In this document: positions 1 to 11,011 of the stretch, piece after piece
Numbering within the stretch: position 1 is the first letter of the stretch
Layout of the letters: every line of letters begins with the position of its first letter
NCBI GenBank assembly: GCA_036852015.1
Contig: JAANDG010000374.1
Location: 62,001-126,000 of the forward strand
DNA length: 64,000 nt
Source of the DNA: Pelodera strongyloides
Taxonomy: Eukaryota; Nematoda; Chromadorea; Rhabditida; Rhabditidae
Direction: 5' to 3'
Translations under genes and position numbers: made by a program
Notes under the pieces: generated by a model
What the model saw: only the letters and a program-made list of their open reading frames with translations
What the model was told of the DNA's origin: nothing
Databases searched by the model: none

Positions 1-2
1 TT

Positions 3-1991
3 TTACAACAGAAAACGTGTACCATAGTGCCGAATGTCATCCATACGTTTGCTTATATTGTTTGTACATTCTTGTGCATCTTTCCGTTCAAGTAAGCTAT
101 TTATTTCCGATATATGATTAGTTTTCAGACATAGTTTAAGAAGAACTGCGAACATGCGGCCTGATGTACTTGTCCGCCTACAACGTGCGATTCATTCAGC
201 GTTATCTGGCAGGCAAGATTATCCACCATGTAAGCTTTAACTTTTTTTAACCTTGTTATTCTTCTGGGGATTTTCTGGCTGGTTTTCTGTCCAAGTGTAG
301 AAAAATCCGCCGCATCTTGGGACTACACCACTATTCGAGATTATTTACAGCCGGCAGTCACCAGTATAAGTTATTGCCGCGGTCTGTTTTGTTGATTTAC
401 TTTTTGCATTGACACCTCGCTTGACGCTTTGTTTTGTAGCTAGCATCGCACTTTTCCTATGATATGGCACTATTATCGTAAATATTTAGGATAGGTAACG
501 GTAGTTTGGCATCCTCCAAGGTGCTGATTGGTACTGGGGAGAAAAGGCACGATTTTTGGAATACACGGAAACGGAAACCCCATTATTTAGCACGCTGTCA
601 ATTAACGGAATTCGAAGGGAACAAATGAAAAGGAGTTTGAGACTTTGATAGTGGTCTTTTACGGTTCACGGAAATTCCTTTATCAGAAACTCGCCGCGTC
701 TCGAGCTCAGTTTAGGCTTAGAGTAGTTTCTTAAAAGGTTAAACAAAATGTTTAGGACTGGAAGACGAAGACTCACGCGTTTTACGTCTATTGCCATGCA
801 GGCTGCACTGCAGGTGCAATGCAGGATGCCATTCTACCCACCTTTTATGCGCCTCTCCAATTTTCCAATCCAATGTACTGGTATGTATTCTATATCGTAC
901 TAGCGGATTTTCTCACGTGTTAGGCTACGCTACCTCATTGTTTCAGTCTTTCTTGGTTACTTCAATGAATAGTGGAATAATTCTATTGTCAGCTTTTAAA
1001 TATTCTTCACTCGCGGTATCTACCTATTGTAAGTGCAAAGGCTGCACAAAAATTTCCCATTTCGCCCCTTTCTTTATTTCCCGGAGCTGGAGCAAGAGGT
1101 GGGACGCGAGCTAAATGCGTTGCCCGTTGCGTACGAACATCAATTGTTCCTTCTATTCCTGTTATTGTATATATAGTATATAATCTTATATGTTCCAGGA
1201 CGCGTGCTTCCTACCATGTTCTGGTCGTGAGTCGTGCGGGAGGCAGGGAGGCGCTGAGATGGCCTCGTTACTTATGGAGGTATGCTTATAAAACATTTCT
1301 GTCTTCATATTGTAACTGGTTCCGTCTATCTATACATGCATTCGTTTTCCTTTTTAGTTTTTAGACATCAGTTATGTTTTTAGACAGTTTTAGACATAAT
1401 GATTCCGGATTTTTTGCTACAAATTTAAAACGGCGCTCAATACAATACACCTTTAAATTAAAATAATCCTTCCACGAAACGCGACACTGTCGGTCACTTC
1501 CGGTCTTACTGTATCCCGCCAATCCCACCTTCTTCTTAAAGCCAAATACCTGACGGTTTTTGAAATGTACCGTGGACAACTGCATTTTCATGTATTTATG
1601 CGTAGTGGGGTCCAATTGGGGTCTATGTTTTATGCTAAATTAAGCTCATTTGCATACGACGCATAAAAATGTTGGTGTACTCGATGCGTTTCAGAAACCG
1701 GCCAGTATTTCGCTTTAAGAAGAACAATCAAACTTTTTTCGAGATGGTTGGTACTTTCGCGTCCTTTCGCTATTTCGCTCGCGGCGAACGTGGGACGTAA
1801 ATACTCTACGAATAGTATGCTATATTCGTCCTATTTTCGGATGATAAATATAACTGTTTTTAACCATTTCCAGGAGTGCACTGTGTAATGTCTACGATGG
1901 TCGGTCGTGCGAAGAGGACTTGGAAGACCGCGCACCGCGAAGTTTGCATATTCGTGCAGATTCTGGTAATACCTTCTCCATTTCCCAGTAG
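3..1991 (+). CDS. Candidate multi-exon gene, product unknown (5' end outside or at window edge)
   Basis: Five open segments flanked by splice signals keep a single frame: 3-91, 129-230, 814-880, 1199-1279 and 1874-1991. Donors are GTAAGC, GTAAGC, GTATGT and GTATGC; acceptors are TTTTCAG, CTGCAG, TTCCAG and TTTCCAG. Phases match at all four junctions. Predicted pieces include MQDAILPTFYAPLQF (exon 3, with its own ATG at 819) and SALCNVYDGRSCEEDLEDR (exon 5). If a further possible donor at 1966 is not used, translation ends at TAG 1989-1991. I recognise no domain. The gene could continue to the left of the window, or the real start could be the ATG in exon 3. A MITE (1536-1718) lies in the last intron. 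Inference from splice phase only. Confidence 0.38.
1536..1718. repeat. Palindromic MITE, family A (TTAAAGCGAAATACCGGCC ends)
   Basis: Diverged inverted-repeat element running from TTAAAGCCAAATACC to a right arm with GATGCGTTTCAGAAACCGG and CGCTTTAA. Other copies lie at 9195, 35019 and 38899. The internal part contains GCATAAAAATG-type sequence that is also shared by the copies. Confidence 0.75.
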
Positions 1992-2509
1992 AATTCCCCA
2001 ATTAGCTAGATTTTAGACGAGACTCTATGAAAACTGGTGATTCGTGCATTCGGCTCCCCCTCTCCCCCAAATTTATGAGTTCCTTTGTTCCTTAGTATTA
2101 TTTAATTGTTGTATATTTACTTTTAATGTGTTTGATTTGTAGTTAGATTGATAAGTAAGAGAACATTGTTTACATAGTAAGTAGATCGTAATCCGATATA
2201 ACACTTGACTAGACTTCTACTTCATACATTTATTTATGTAATTTATATCGTCTTATACTTATTTTCTTTACTTAGTACTTGCTTTAATTACATTACTTAA
2301 GTTTTGTGAAAGATAAGTAAGTTGAATCTGCAATCTGCGAATTTTACGACAAAATCTCTATTTTTGGCATATAATGAGTATGTCGTGTATTGATATGCAT
2401 ATTATATTATAGTATTTCATACGTATTATATTCCCAATAATATATACATGTATGCGTTTATCTACGTATCTAATATCTACATAAGTTTATCCTTTTTTAG
2501 TTTGTTAAT

Positions 2510-2680
2510 TTAAAGCGAAATGCCAGCTCCTTTGGAAAATTTGCATATGATAAGCAAATCCTATGTATCCTATGCTAATTTTGCGCGATAGCCGTGGACG
2601 ATCGCGCAAAATTAGCATAGGATACATAGGATTTGCTTATCATATGCAAATTTTCCAAAGGAGCTGGCATTTCGCTTTAA
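2510..2680. repeat. Near-perfect hairpin MITE, family B
   Basis: A 171-bp palindrome bounded by TTAA. The arms read TTAAAGCGAAATGCCAGC... and ...GCTGGCATTTCGCTTTAA, with a loop around CGATAGCCGTGGACGATCG. Arms look identical over almost their whole length. Copies at 30313-30483 and 49041-49216. No coding capacity. Confidence 0.9.
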
Positions 2681-3037
2681 GTTTGCAGTTTATAATCTTA
2701 TTTGTTAAAAAAGTAAAAAAAAATAATATTTTATATGCATTTAAAATAAACATTTTTGTGTTTAATTATTCGTTACTATTGTTTTTGTATGGGCGGCGGT
2801 TTTTGCCGCGGTGCGGCGAGGCGGTGAAAGGTGTATCGTTGTCTGCGCCCTCCTCGACGAGAGAGTATTCCCGAGCTTTTTTCGACAATTCTGCGACCTT
2901 TTTCCAAGTAGAATTCTAGTGAAAAAAAGCTAAAATTCTACCTTATTTTTTCTCGGTCCTAGCTCGGAGAATTGTCGGAAAAAGCTTGGAAATAAAGATC
3001 GTAGAAAGAGCAACCCGAACGCGTCCTAATTGCCTTA
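2681..3037. other. No recognised feature
   Basis: AT-rich stretch followed by a short inverted repeat around 2860-2985 (CGAGCTTTTTTCGACAATTC against GAATTGTCGGAAAAAGCTTG). No exon or RNA gene seen. Confidence 0.5.
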
Positions 3038-3445
3038 TAGAGTATTTAACTCCAGTTTCTCGGGGCCGAAACAGGGCGAATCTGGCCCAAAAATCATTCA
3101 GCGCGGCTTTCACTTTCCATACATAAGCACAATTTGAAACTCGCTACAAAAATTGAAGATCAGGGACAAATTTGAATTAGTACACGTATTAGCTACTTGC
3201 ATGCGAATATCTGTATTAAATTCAAATTTGTCCCTGATTTTCAATTTTTGTAGCGAGTTTCAAATTGTGCTTATGTATGGAAAGTGAAAGCCGCGCTGAA
3301 TGATTTTTGGGCCAGATTCGCCCTGTTTCGGCCCTGCGAAACTGGAGATAAATACACTATTCAATATGGTAAGTGAAAGCCGCCGTGAATGATTTTTTGA
3401 GGTGTTTCGTGCATCCGAAACAGCAGTTAACTACTCTATAGGGGG
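3038..3445. repeat. Composite inverted-repeat element with TAGAGTATTTA ends
   Basis: Left end TAGAGTATTTAACTCCAG and right end CTGGAGATAAATACACTAT enclose arms of about 140 bp that contain GTGAAAGCCGCGCTGAATG. A second partial arm (GTGAAAGCCGCCGTGAATG to CTACTCTATA, about 3365-3445) follows directly. Ends and TA flanks resemble Tc1/mariner-type MITEs with a TA target, unlike the TTAA families. Function none known. Confidence 0.7.
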
Positions 3446-3595
3446 GCCTGCCAGGATGCCACCATGTCAATTGGGCGGGAAACTCGCTTGTATATTCTGC
3501 TTGTAGAACATGGCGTCTATATTCTGTGAGCATATGCAAATTAGTAACTAGTGATGATTTGAATGACGTAAACACAAAATTCGGCTGTTTACTGA

Positions 3596-3812
3596 TAGAG
3601 TATTTATGTTAAGTTTTCGCTCACTTTCGCATGCGAAAGTATCATAAATGTTATTGCAGTTTCTATAGTGGGAAAATAGTGGAATTTTACATACAGTAAG
3701 AAATGTACATACACATGCGGCGTGTTTTGCATACACCTAATGTAAATGGAAAAGTGAACTTGGATGGTACTTTCGCGGCGAATTCGCGCGAAAGTGTAAC
3801 ATAAATACTCTA
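3596..3812. repeat. TA-flanked MITE (TAGAGTATTTATGTTA ends)
   Basis: Inverted ends TAGAGTATTTATGTTA and TAACATAAATACTCTA around a 217-bp element carrying CTTTCGC/GCGAAAG repeats. It shares its terminal motif with the element at 3038-3445, and a right-end motif also occurs near 1797. Confidence 0.65.
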
Positions 3813-3980
3813 TTACAATCTTCAAATTTTCACAACAAATTTTTTTTATTTTCCCTTCTCGGACATTTTATTTTGACACAATTCGAATCAGCTTCGAATG
3901 ATGCCATGCAATCGAAAATCCGGGTTGAGCGGGTAAACCGAAATATATCCAACATTCAACTCATTTATATTACCTTACAG

Positions 3981-6866
3981 GTCTTCTGTCCCTCTCTGAT
4001 CCGAGTTGGCAAAGTCGGCGATGGAGGTAAATGGATGTGTCGCCCTCACGCACTACCAAATAATTGTGCTATTTATTCCCTCGGAGTCAATTCCGAAACA
4101 TCTTTCGAGCATGAAATTCAATCGATTACTGACAAAAGATGTAAACTTTACGCTTTTGATCAGGTGAGGGAGAAGGACGATGCTTTTGTACTCTATTTTT
4201 ACAATTCTGTTTACTATGTATTAACGACTTATAATGTTTAAAAAAGTTTCAGAACCAGGCCAGTCAGCGGTCGATCCAAGATTTCTCGAAAATCAATGCG
4301 AAGTTCATAAGGGCCTTAATTGCGGATGTTGATGACGCCGAGTTGAATAAACGCGCGATGGCAAGTATTATGCGAGAAAATGAAGATGACGTCATCGAAG
4401 TATTGAAAATCGATATCGAAGGTGAGCTTTGTTTGCAAACAATAGTTTCTGCCAAATGTACATGATTGGATGAAATAAACTTGAAGATTTAAAGGATCTC
4501 TTCTTCATGGCGTTTAATCACGTTCATCGAAATACACTGTGTGTAGATAAAACATTGTGAAAAAATGGACAAATGAGAAATGGAAAAGTTTGACGCACAA
4601 TTGACGGGCTTCGGAAGATCCGCGCACCCAGCCGCGCGATTTCGTCTAAATCCGTTGTCACCACCCAATATTTCTTTTCGAATATTCCACATGGGCGTTA
4701 TGGCCGAGTGGTCAAGAGTTGGAAGAAGTTAGTATTACGAATAGGTAATAAATCGATATACAATAGGATGGGTCTGTGGCTTGAGCCAGGACCCCCTTCA
4801 GCCTTGCGACGCTAAATAACAATTAGTTATATGAAACTCACAGTAGTTAAATTAGTTACACAATCTTAAATATGTAAGTTAAATGTAAATGTGAGCTGTA
4901 CCTGTTCGGTCTACCCTGGTTCTAAGTTATTGCTAGCGGGACATTCTACAGTAAACGCACTAAAATACCACACAACAAACACAATCAAACAAAGTATTAA
5001 TTAGGGACATAAGACATAAGTCCACTTTGATAGACAATTGCGAGTGAGTATTATAAGAGTTTATTAAAATAAAGATTAAAGTTTAGTATAAATGTTATGA
5101 AGTATAAAGAAGTACATAAGTGCAAAGTATAATAATGCCTAGATTACGGTAGAGAGAAATATGAATACCATATATGTCAAAGGTTGACAAACATAACTCA
5201 AAGATACCCGGAACAAGGTACAGTACTACATTAAAAAAGAAAACTGGCGTGACTGAAGACTGATCGACTGACTGAGACTTCGACTGAGACAAAGACTAAG
5301 CGTTTCCGCTCTCTTATGTAGTGAACACCAGATGGTCAAAATACCCTCAAGGGTGGCAGATGCTCGCGAATGATAACGGAGAGGTGATCAGATCATTAGC
5401 ACAAATTAAAGGCGCTGGTTCGAGAGCATAATTAAAGTCGCAGGTTCGATTCCTGTTCGGTGCATTTGTCTTGCGGATGTTGTGGTAAATGAGTAAGTCT
5501 GTCCTTCTATATAAATGTCGGTGCTATACTTTTTATTTTTGCCTGAGAGGGCTAACAACGCCAGCCGCGCAGGGGGCCAAAAAGAAGGGGCGTTCGCCCC
5601 TGGATGAGGCGGTTGAAGACCAGAGCAGTCGCCTTCGTCCCTTCCTTTTGGCGGGCTGCGCTGTTGCTGCTTCTCGAGTTTGCTCAAGCTTGTTATTAGT
5701 GCTGCCACACCGCGCACCCATCCGCGCGGTGCACCAAAAAAGGGGCAGGCGGTTCTGTGCACGGTGCGTTGTGCTGTTGAGGCCCAGAGTATGTAAATAC
5801 ATTATCTTATTGTATCGTTCAGGTGCTGAGCTGCCGGTAATGCCGCTTCTGCTGAAATCCGTCGACATGTGTCAGGTAACCGAGCTGGTAGTAGTATCTT
5901 ATTATATAAAGCAATAAAAATAATAACCGGAGAACACAAGTTAATGGGGCAGAGTCCTTTAAAGGGAATATGTAGGCACTCAAAATGAAGCAATACAACG
6001 AGAAACTAGGGTTTCCATACCAAACGTTAATTTAAATAGGCGACTGAATATGTAAATACGAATTTGCATGCCCTGCATCTTGCATCTTGCTATTTGCCGA
6101 TATAATTTGAAATTTGCTCCATCAGACCCAAATTTACGCCACGGGTCTGATTAACGCGTTTACTATGGAAAAGGCGAACTTTGTAATTCATTTTCTTTCA
6201 AGTGGGTAATTGTAGACAACTTTTGTTATTGTTTCCTTAATGGGGAACACGCATTCTATAATACAGCTTAACTTCAAAAAGGGCCTACATATTCCCTTTA
6301 ATTGCCGTTGATAAAAGAAAGTAGAAGTATACATACATTTGTTATGGCGTATTCTTCTTGCCGCCTGTTTTTGCTATAATAAGTTGCCCCTGTCGGCCCT
6401 GTCAACCCGTTTTCTATGGATAGTTTTCATCGTTTCATTATTTTGAGAAATGTTCATCAAATCACGAAGTTGGTAAACAATTCAAAGTTCTCATGTTAAT
6501 TCATGTTTTTCTTCCGCGCTAAAACGACTTTTGGGATGGCTATCCCGAATAGGAGGTTAGCTGACCAAGAGTTTGTTCCACTTTCTACATCCTGTGCGTG
6601 TCCGATGATGATAATGTTGCCAACAACATGACGATCTCATATATAGCAACAAAACATACGCTTAATTTCAGATCTTAATCGAGGTGCATTATTCGCCAAA
6701 GGAGGCAATTCCACTCTTCAAATTGTTTGCTAAAAACAAATATCGTTTGTTTTCTTATGAAATCAATGGAATGTGGCATCATCTTAGTGAATACTCTTTC
6801 ATTAGGGAAGATTGCTTGAATCGCTATAGCGCCTTACCTCTATACTTCTATTGGGATAAGGTTTAG
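3981..6866 (+). CDS. FkbM-domain methyltransferase, copy 1 (3' four exons; N-terminal exons not found)
   Basis: Exons 3981-4163, 4253-4421, 5823-5875 and 6672-6866 splice in phase 0, 1, 0 to 199 codons ending at TAG 6864-6866. Exon one of this set carries RVGKVGDGGKWMC and CAIYSLGVNSETSFEHEI, the SAM-binding part. The second ends in VIEVLKIDIEG, the conserved KxDxEG motif of the FkbM/Methyltransf_21 family. The last has RLFSYEIN and SEYSFIRED. Exon boundaries match copies 2 and 3 exactly. Copies 2 and 3 each have two further 5' exons (membrane anchor, and one ending LLYNA.VPE); I could not find these upstream of 3981, so copy 1 may be 5'-truncated or depend on a distant exon. An alternative ATG at 3873 reads through the acceptor. 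Intron 2 holds tRNA-like debris and a GC-rich snapback, intron 3 a MITE. Confidence 0.8.
4694..5466 (+). other. Two tRNA-like fragments 700 bp apart inside an FkbM-1 intron
   Basis: At 4694 GGGCGTTATGGCCGAGTGG looks like the 5' half of a tRNA-Leu/Ser (A box). At 5440-5466 GTCGCAGGTTCGATTCC plus TGTTCGGTGCA looks like a T-arm and acceptor. The two acceptor strands do not pair, so this is not one tRNA interrupted by an insertion. More likely these are tRNA-derived repeat heads. The sequence between (4740-5400) is AT-rich without recognised coding. Confidence 0.35.
5540..5800. repeat. GC-rich snapback segment
   Basis: GC-rich island in AT-rich DNA with several self-complementary blocks, for example GGGGCGTTCGCCCC and CCGCGCACCCATCCGCGCGG, plus AGCCGCGCAGG against GGGCTGCGCTG. 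Both strands are open for over 100 codons here, but the frames overlap an exon boundary and look fortuitous. It lies in the intron before the 53-bp exon of FkbM-1. Confidence 0.5.
5959..6301. repeat. Palindromic MITE, family C
   Basis: TTAA-bounded, with ends TTAAAGGGAATATGTAGGC and GCCTACATATTCCCTTTAA; imperfect long arms. Second copy at 23723-24064. Sits in the last intron of FkbM-1. Confidence 0.85.
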
Positions 6867-7437
6867 GTTAACATAGCCTGGAATGGCAGTGCGGTTTGTA
6901 GTTGTAATTTTCGCGTTTTTAGCCTTTGTTTGATAGCATTTATCGACAGTAGATATATATGTATACGTATAGAGTAGGCGTTGGCGTATATTCCTCGCTT
7001 TTAGTCCCCAAAAAATAAGTAATGTTAGGGCAGCATACTTACGTTTTTTTTGTTATTGTCACTCACAGATACAAAAACGCCCAAATATATGTAAATTATT
7101 CGTATACACACGCTTGTCATTCTTTTTATAAACAATTGATACGTTTCGTGTTACTGTGATGTTTCATCGAAAAAAGGACGGTCAATCAGGTAAAAAATCT
7201 ATAGCTATAGGGTTGGGTCAATATTATTTACTATATAAATACGAAGCAGATAGGCAGACACTTGTTATCGTGTTTATTATCGACTTATTATTAAACTGAT
7301 TTTAAAATGTAGCTTCCCTTTTGTCTCCTGCTATTATCAGGCAAGATTCTCACTATCATAACCACGCCCTAAAGTCTAAGACCTGCACTCATAAAAGATT
7401 GTGAAAAAATATTACGCTCTACAAATTTGTAATATCA
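6867..7437. other. Intergenic, nothing recognised
   Basis: Downstream of FkbM-1. AT-rich, no exon signals with coding potential, no RNA gene seen. Confidence 0.5.
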
Positions 7438-7847
7438 TCTTATTATAGAAAGTTGGGAGCTTTGTTCGTTTGTACGTTTGTTTGATTGTACGTTTGGATG
7501 ATGTGCGTTACGCTCACGAAGTAGGATTGGTTCAGTAGTTCGTGTTCCCATGCACTGAGCCATCTCACATCCCGAGCCCCCCTCTCACAAAAGCCCGAAA
7601 AAGGCTGCATATATGGAATGCGTGTTCCGTATCAGCCGTGCGAGTTGGCGGCGCTCATAGTACTACGAAAAACTACAAAGGATATGCAGATCTAGAGCAA
7701 CAAAAAGAACAACGAAGCTAGAATTTTAGCATATGATATGATGCTTGCCCTAATTTTTGTGTAACTACTTTTGAATACAAGTTTCACATATGCATAAAAT
7801 AAAATAAATTTGCTAGAAAGTCGCTTCATTTGCTAGAAAGCCGTCTG
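7438..7847 (+). mobile_element. Helitron-like non-autonomous element (H1 type)
   Basis: Starts after A with TCTTATTATAGAAAGTTGGG and ends in GCCGTCTGG. The first 220 bp are shared with the elements at 27884-29592 (other strand) and 52398-53597, including GATGATGTGCGTTACGCTC and GTGCGAGTTGGCGGCGCTC. TC start and CTRR-type end are the Helitron hallmarks; no terminal inverted repeat and no target duplication. No Rep/helicase coding present. Confidence 0.7.
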
Positions 7848-7878
7848 GAATATATAAAAGAGACATATACATAACGTC

Positions 7879-9198
7879 TTAAAGGGTCAGGCTCACGAAA
7901 AAAAAAACACAATTTTGCTAGTTTGCCATAATATTCCAGTTCTACATACGAGTTTACACATGGTAACATTGTGCAGATATAGCTATTGTACACTGCAATT
8001 ATAATGTCCCGACACTCCATATTATCGTACATTAGCGTGTATGACAAGTTAATCAGATTGCATGCAAATTTAGGATTCTCGGTTATAATGCTAACGAAAC
8101 AGTTCAATTTGCATATAACCAAATGCTGACATACAGCTTCCGCCTTAATATACAAAACCTCGATAATAGCCAGTATTCTCGGGCGCACGGAAATTTTCCG
8201 TCGCCGAACATATTCCGTTCCGCGAAAAGAATGGTATTCTCGGAAAAACGGAGCGTGTAGTTTGTAGTCTGCAAATTTCTGTTCGGCAAGACGGAATTTT
8301 TTCCATAAGGCGTATTTAAGATGGGAAAAAGTTGAAGAATTCCGGAAAAAGTTGGTTCAAGTTGGGCGGAAAAACATGCAGAAAAATCAAAATCTACCGT
8401 ATTGGAATCGTTGTGGGATATTAATTTTAACACTGCCGGATCCAAGAATGGATCGCCCGTTCGAAGTTGACACCGACGGTTGGGGCTATATAGCGGAAAA
8501 ACATCGCTGTTCCATTACGGTGCATGAACTTTTCCAGTAAGTAAAATTTACGTTTCCGATGTCCATCTTGAACCAAACTTTTCCGGAATTCTTCAAACTT
8601 TTCCCAATTCGAACGCGCCTATACAAAAATTTCCCCGAGGTTATTGGGTGGGAAATCACGACGGAAATTTTCCGTTGCTTTATTTTTATTTTATTTCTTT
8701 GTAAATTTTTTCTTTGTTTTTTCTTTCACCTTTTTTATTTTTAAAGAATAATTTTCGTTAAATTTACAGTTCGTTAGTGAAACATTAAGCACATAAATGT
8801 TAGAAACTTGCTATAACTCTTTAAACAAAGAACAGATGTGTTAAAAACAATAAAATATTATAATATAAAGTCAAAATATGAAAGAAACTTAACGGTAATG
8901 TCAACGTTTTAAACTACATGGAACATGTTCCATTCGATTCGTATTCTGGCGCCCATCCGGAGCGGAACCATTTCCGCGCGGATATTTTCCCGGAACATGT
9001 TCCCATTTTTGAAGTTCCATGCAGCCCGAGAATACGGGCTAATATGGAGTGTCCGGACAAAATATTTGCCGATTATAATTGCTGTATCTAGAAATGACGT
9101 TCCCATGTGTAAACTCGTATGGAGAAACTCGTATGGAGAAACGGAATATTATGGCAAACTAGCAAAATTGTGTTTTTCTCGTGAGTCTGACCCTTTAA
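7879..9198. repeat. Large inverted-repeat element, family G
   Basis: Ends TTAAAGGGTCAGGCTCACG and GAGTCTGACCCTTTAA, with arms of about 120 bp containing AACACAATTTTGC and the reverse. Inside is a second layer of self-complementary sequence rich in CGGAAAATTTCCG/GGAAAAAGTT motifs (8180-9050). The right terminal TTAA is also the left TTAA of the next element (9195-9376). Open frames inside are short. Confidence 0.75.
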
Positions 9199-9376
9199 AG
9201 CGAAATACCGGCCGGTTTTTGAAACACATCGAGTACACCAGCATTATTATGCAGCTTATGCATATGAGCATAAATTAGAATAAAAAATCGAGCTAAATTC
9301 GATCAACTTAGCATAAATTCATAAGAATTCAGTAGTCCACGCTGCGTTTCAAAAACCGGTCGATATTTCGCTTTAA
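9195..9376. repeat. Palindromic MITE, family A
   Basis: Ends TTAAAGCGAAATACCGGCC and ACCGGTCGATATTTCGCTTTAA-type right arm; about 180 bp. Shares a TTAA with the family G element on its left. Confidence 0.88.
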
Positions 9377-9538
9377 GCATAAGCTTTCAGCACCCCCCTA
9401 ATTTGTTATTACATTATAATTTACTACATGCATGGATAGTGTTTCTTTCCAACAAAAAATTGATTTTCTGTACAGGCGCTTAAAGGAACGCAAATTTGTC
9501 ATTTTTATTTGATTTTCATAATTGATTTTCAGTTATAA

Positions 9539-10020
9539 TTAAAGGGATGGGCTTACTACAAAATCACCTTGTTTTTATGCTTTAGTTTGATTGTACAAAG
9601 GTAAAATTAAACAAAGAGCATAAAAAAAGTTTCTTGAATTACTCCCTAGGGAAGATATTAGGTAAAAAGGGTGAGTATTGGTCGATCTCCCGATAACATG
9701 AGTAAACAAGATAAACTAGGGAAGCTAAGAGATATGGCTGAAACACACTGTTTTTCATTGTTTTAAGTAAAATAAACGATGAAAACTACAGTTTATTTTG
9801 CTCAAAACAGTGTGTTTCTGCCATATCTCTTAGCTTCCCTGGTTTATCTTGCAGTACAACTTTATCGGAAGATCGATCAATACTCATCTTTTTTTACCTA
9901 ATATCTTCCCTAGGGAATAATTCGAAAAATATTGTTTATGCTCTTTGTTTAAGTTTTCCTTTGTACAATCAAACGAAAGCATAAAAACAAGGTGGTTTTG
10001 TAGTGAACCCATCCCTTTAA
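9539..10020. repeat. Palindromic MITE, family O
   Basis: Long arms of about 200 bp bounded by TTAA: TTAAAGGGATGGGCTTAC on the left and GAACCCATCCCTTTAA on the right, with CCCTAGGGAAGATATTAGGT mirrored as ACCTAATATCTTCCCTAGGG. Centre near 9775. Lies just upstream of FkbM-2. A half-arm of family F (TTAAAGGAACGCAAATTTG, 9479) precedes it. Confidence 0.88.
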
Positions 10021-10456
10021 ACATACGAAACGCACTGTATAATGACGCATCATAAAAAGCTACTCTCTTTTGCATTCGTTCGTACAGTCTCTTCTCTTCA
10101 CATATCGCATTCGTTTACACGCCGCAATAAAAATTGTGCTATCTTATCACATAAAACAAGAAACTTTATTTATTTATTTGCTGTATGGAATTGCTTTATT
10201 TGCCTCCGCCCGGTTCAAAAATTTTGGCAGACCTATACCTAACATTATGCATCATGTTGTTTTGTGAAAGCGATTATTTTTGCACAGAAGACCTCTAACT
10301 ATCACGGAGGCCTTTCCACCTGGAAGAAGTTGTTTATGAAACCTCTTTCCATTGTGGTTTAAAATTAGACACATTATCAGATGTTTTATAAAAACTTTAT
10401 CTCTGACAACGCCTTTCCATAATTTGAGTATGTGTTTGCTGAACTTTTTTAGAAAC
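10021..10456 (+). other. Upstream region of FkbM-2
   Basis: About 440 bp between a MITE and the first codon of FkbM-2. It should hold the promoter and 5' UTR, but no TATA box or trans-splice acceptor stands out with confidence. Confidence 0.4.
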
Positions 10457-11011
10457 ATGAATGCCAAATTGCTTGCCATTTTTGTCACTTTGGTTGTTTC
10501 AATATGTTTTTTGTTCAAATTAACGGAAATTCGTCGGTGTGCGGTGGAAGGTGGGCCTTGAAATTATTGTTAAAATAGCATCTGAATAGTTTTAATTTCG
10601 AAAATGTGCATTTAATTAAATCAGACCAGCCAATAGCTATCAATTCTGCATGTTTTTTTATAAATCCAGCAACATTAAGCTTTTATCAACTAGTCACTCG
10701 CAAGGCGATTTTTCGACTCGCTCGAGCAAGTCGAAAAAACGCAATGCCAAAGAACAATCCTATTCCACAAACTTCCCTATTTCAGAGTCTTACGGCGAGA
10801 TGTTGCGAGTTTACACAGAACAAGGAATACGACGGGCTGAAGAATTTAAAGCCATAAATAACGTTGCAGAAGATGTGCAGTTTCAGCTGCTATACAATGC
10901 TATAGTACCAGAGGTGGGAGCTCGTAAATCATTGTCCGAGACTGACTTACTGTTAAGATATAATACTCTGTACTTTGATGCTTTTTCTACTGCTGCTTCT
11001 TCTATTAATTA

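Noticed and set aside
791..1114. 107-codon frame at the left edge
   Set aside because: Another frame of the same DNA gives in-phase spliced exons; this one crosses a GTATGT donor and has no homologous look.
4694..5466. A tRNA-Leu/Ser gene split by a 700-bp insertion
   Set aside because: The acceptor strands of the two halves are not complementary (GGCGTTA against TTCGGTGC).
5406..5917. Overlapping open frames of 111-142 codons on both strands
   Set aside because: They arise in the GC-rich snapback region and run through the splice sites of a clear FkbM exon.
8104..9278. Open frames within the family G element
   Set aside because: They lie in mirrored repeat sequence, appear on both strands and show no domain.
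10650..10785. Extension of FkbM-2 exon 2 to the acceptor at 10664
   Set aside because: The CCAG acceptor there gives the wrong phase from exon 1; the TTTCAG at 10781-10785 gives the right phase and matches copy 3.
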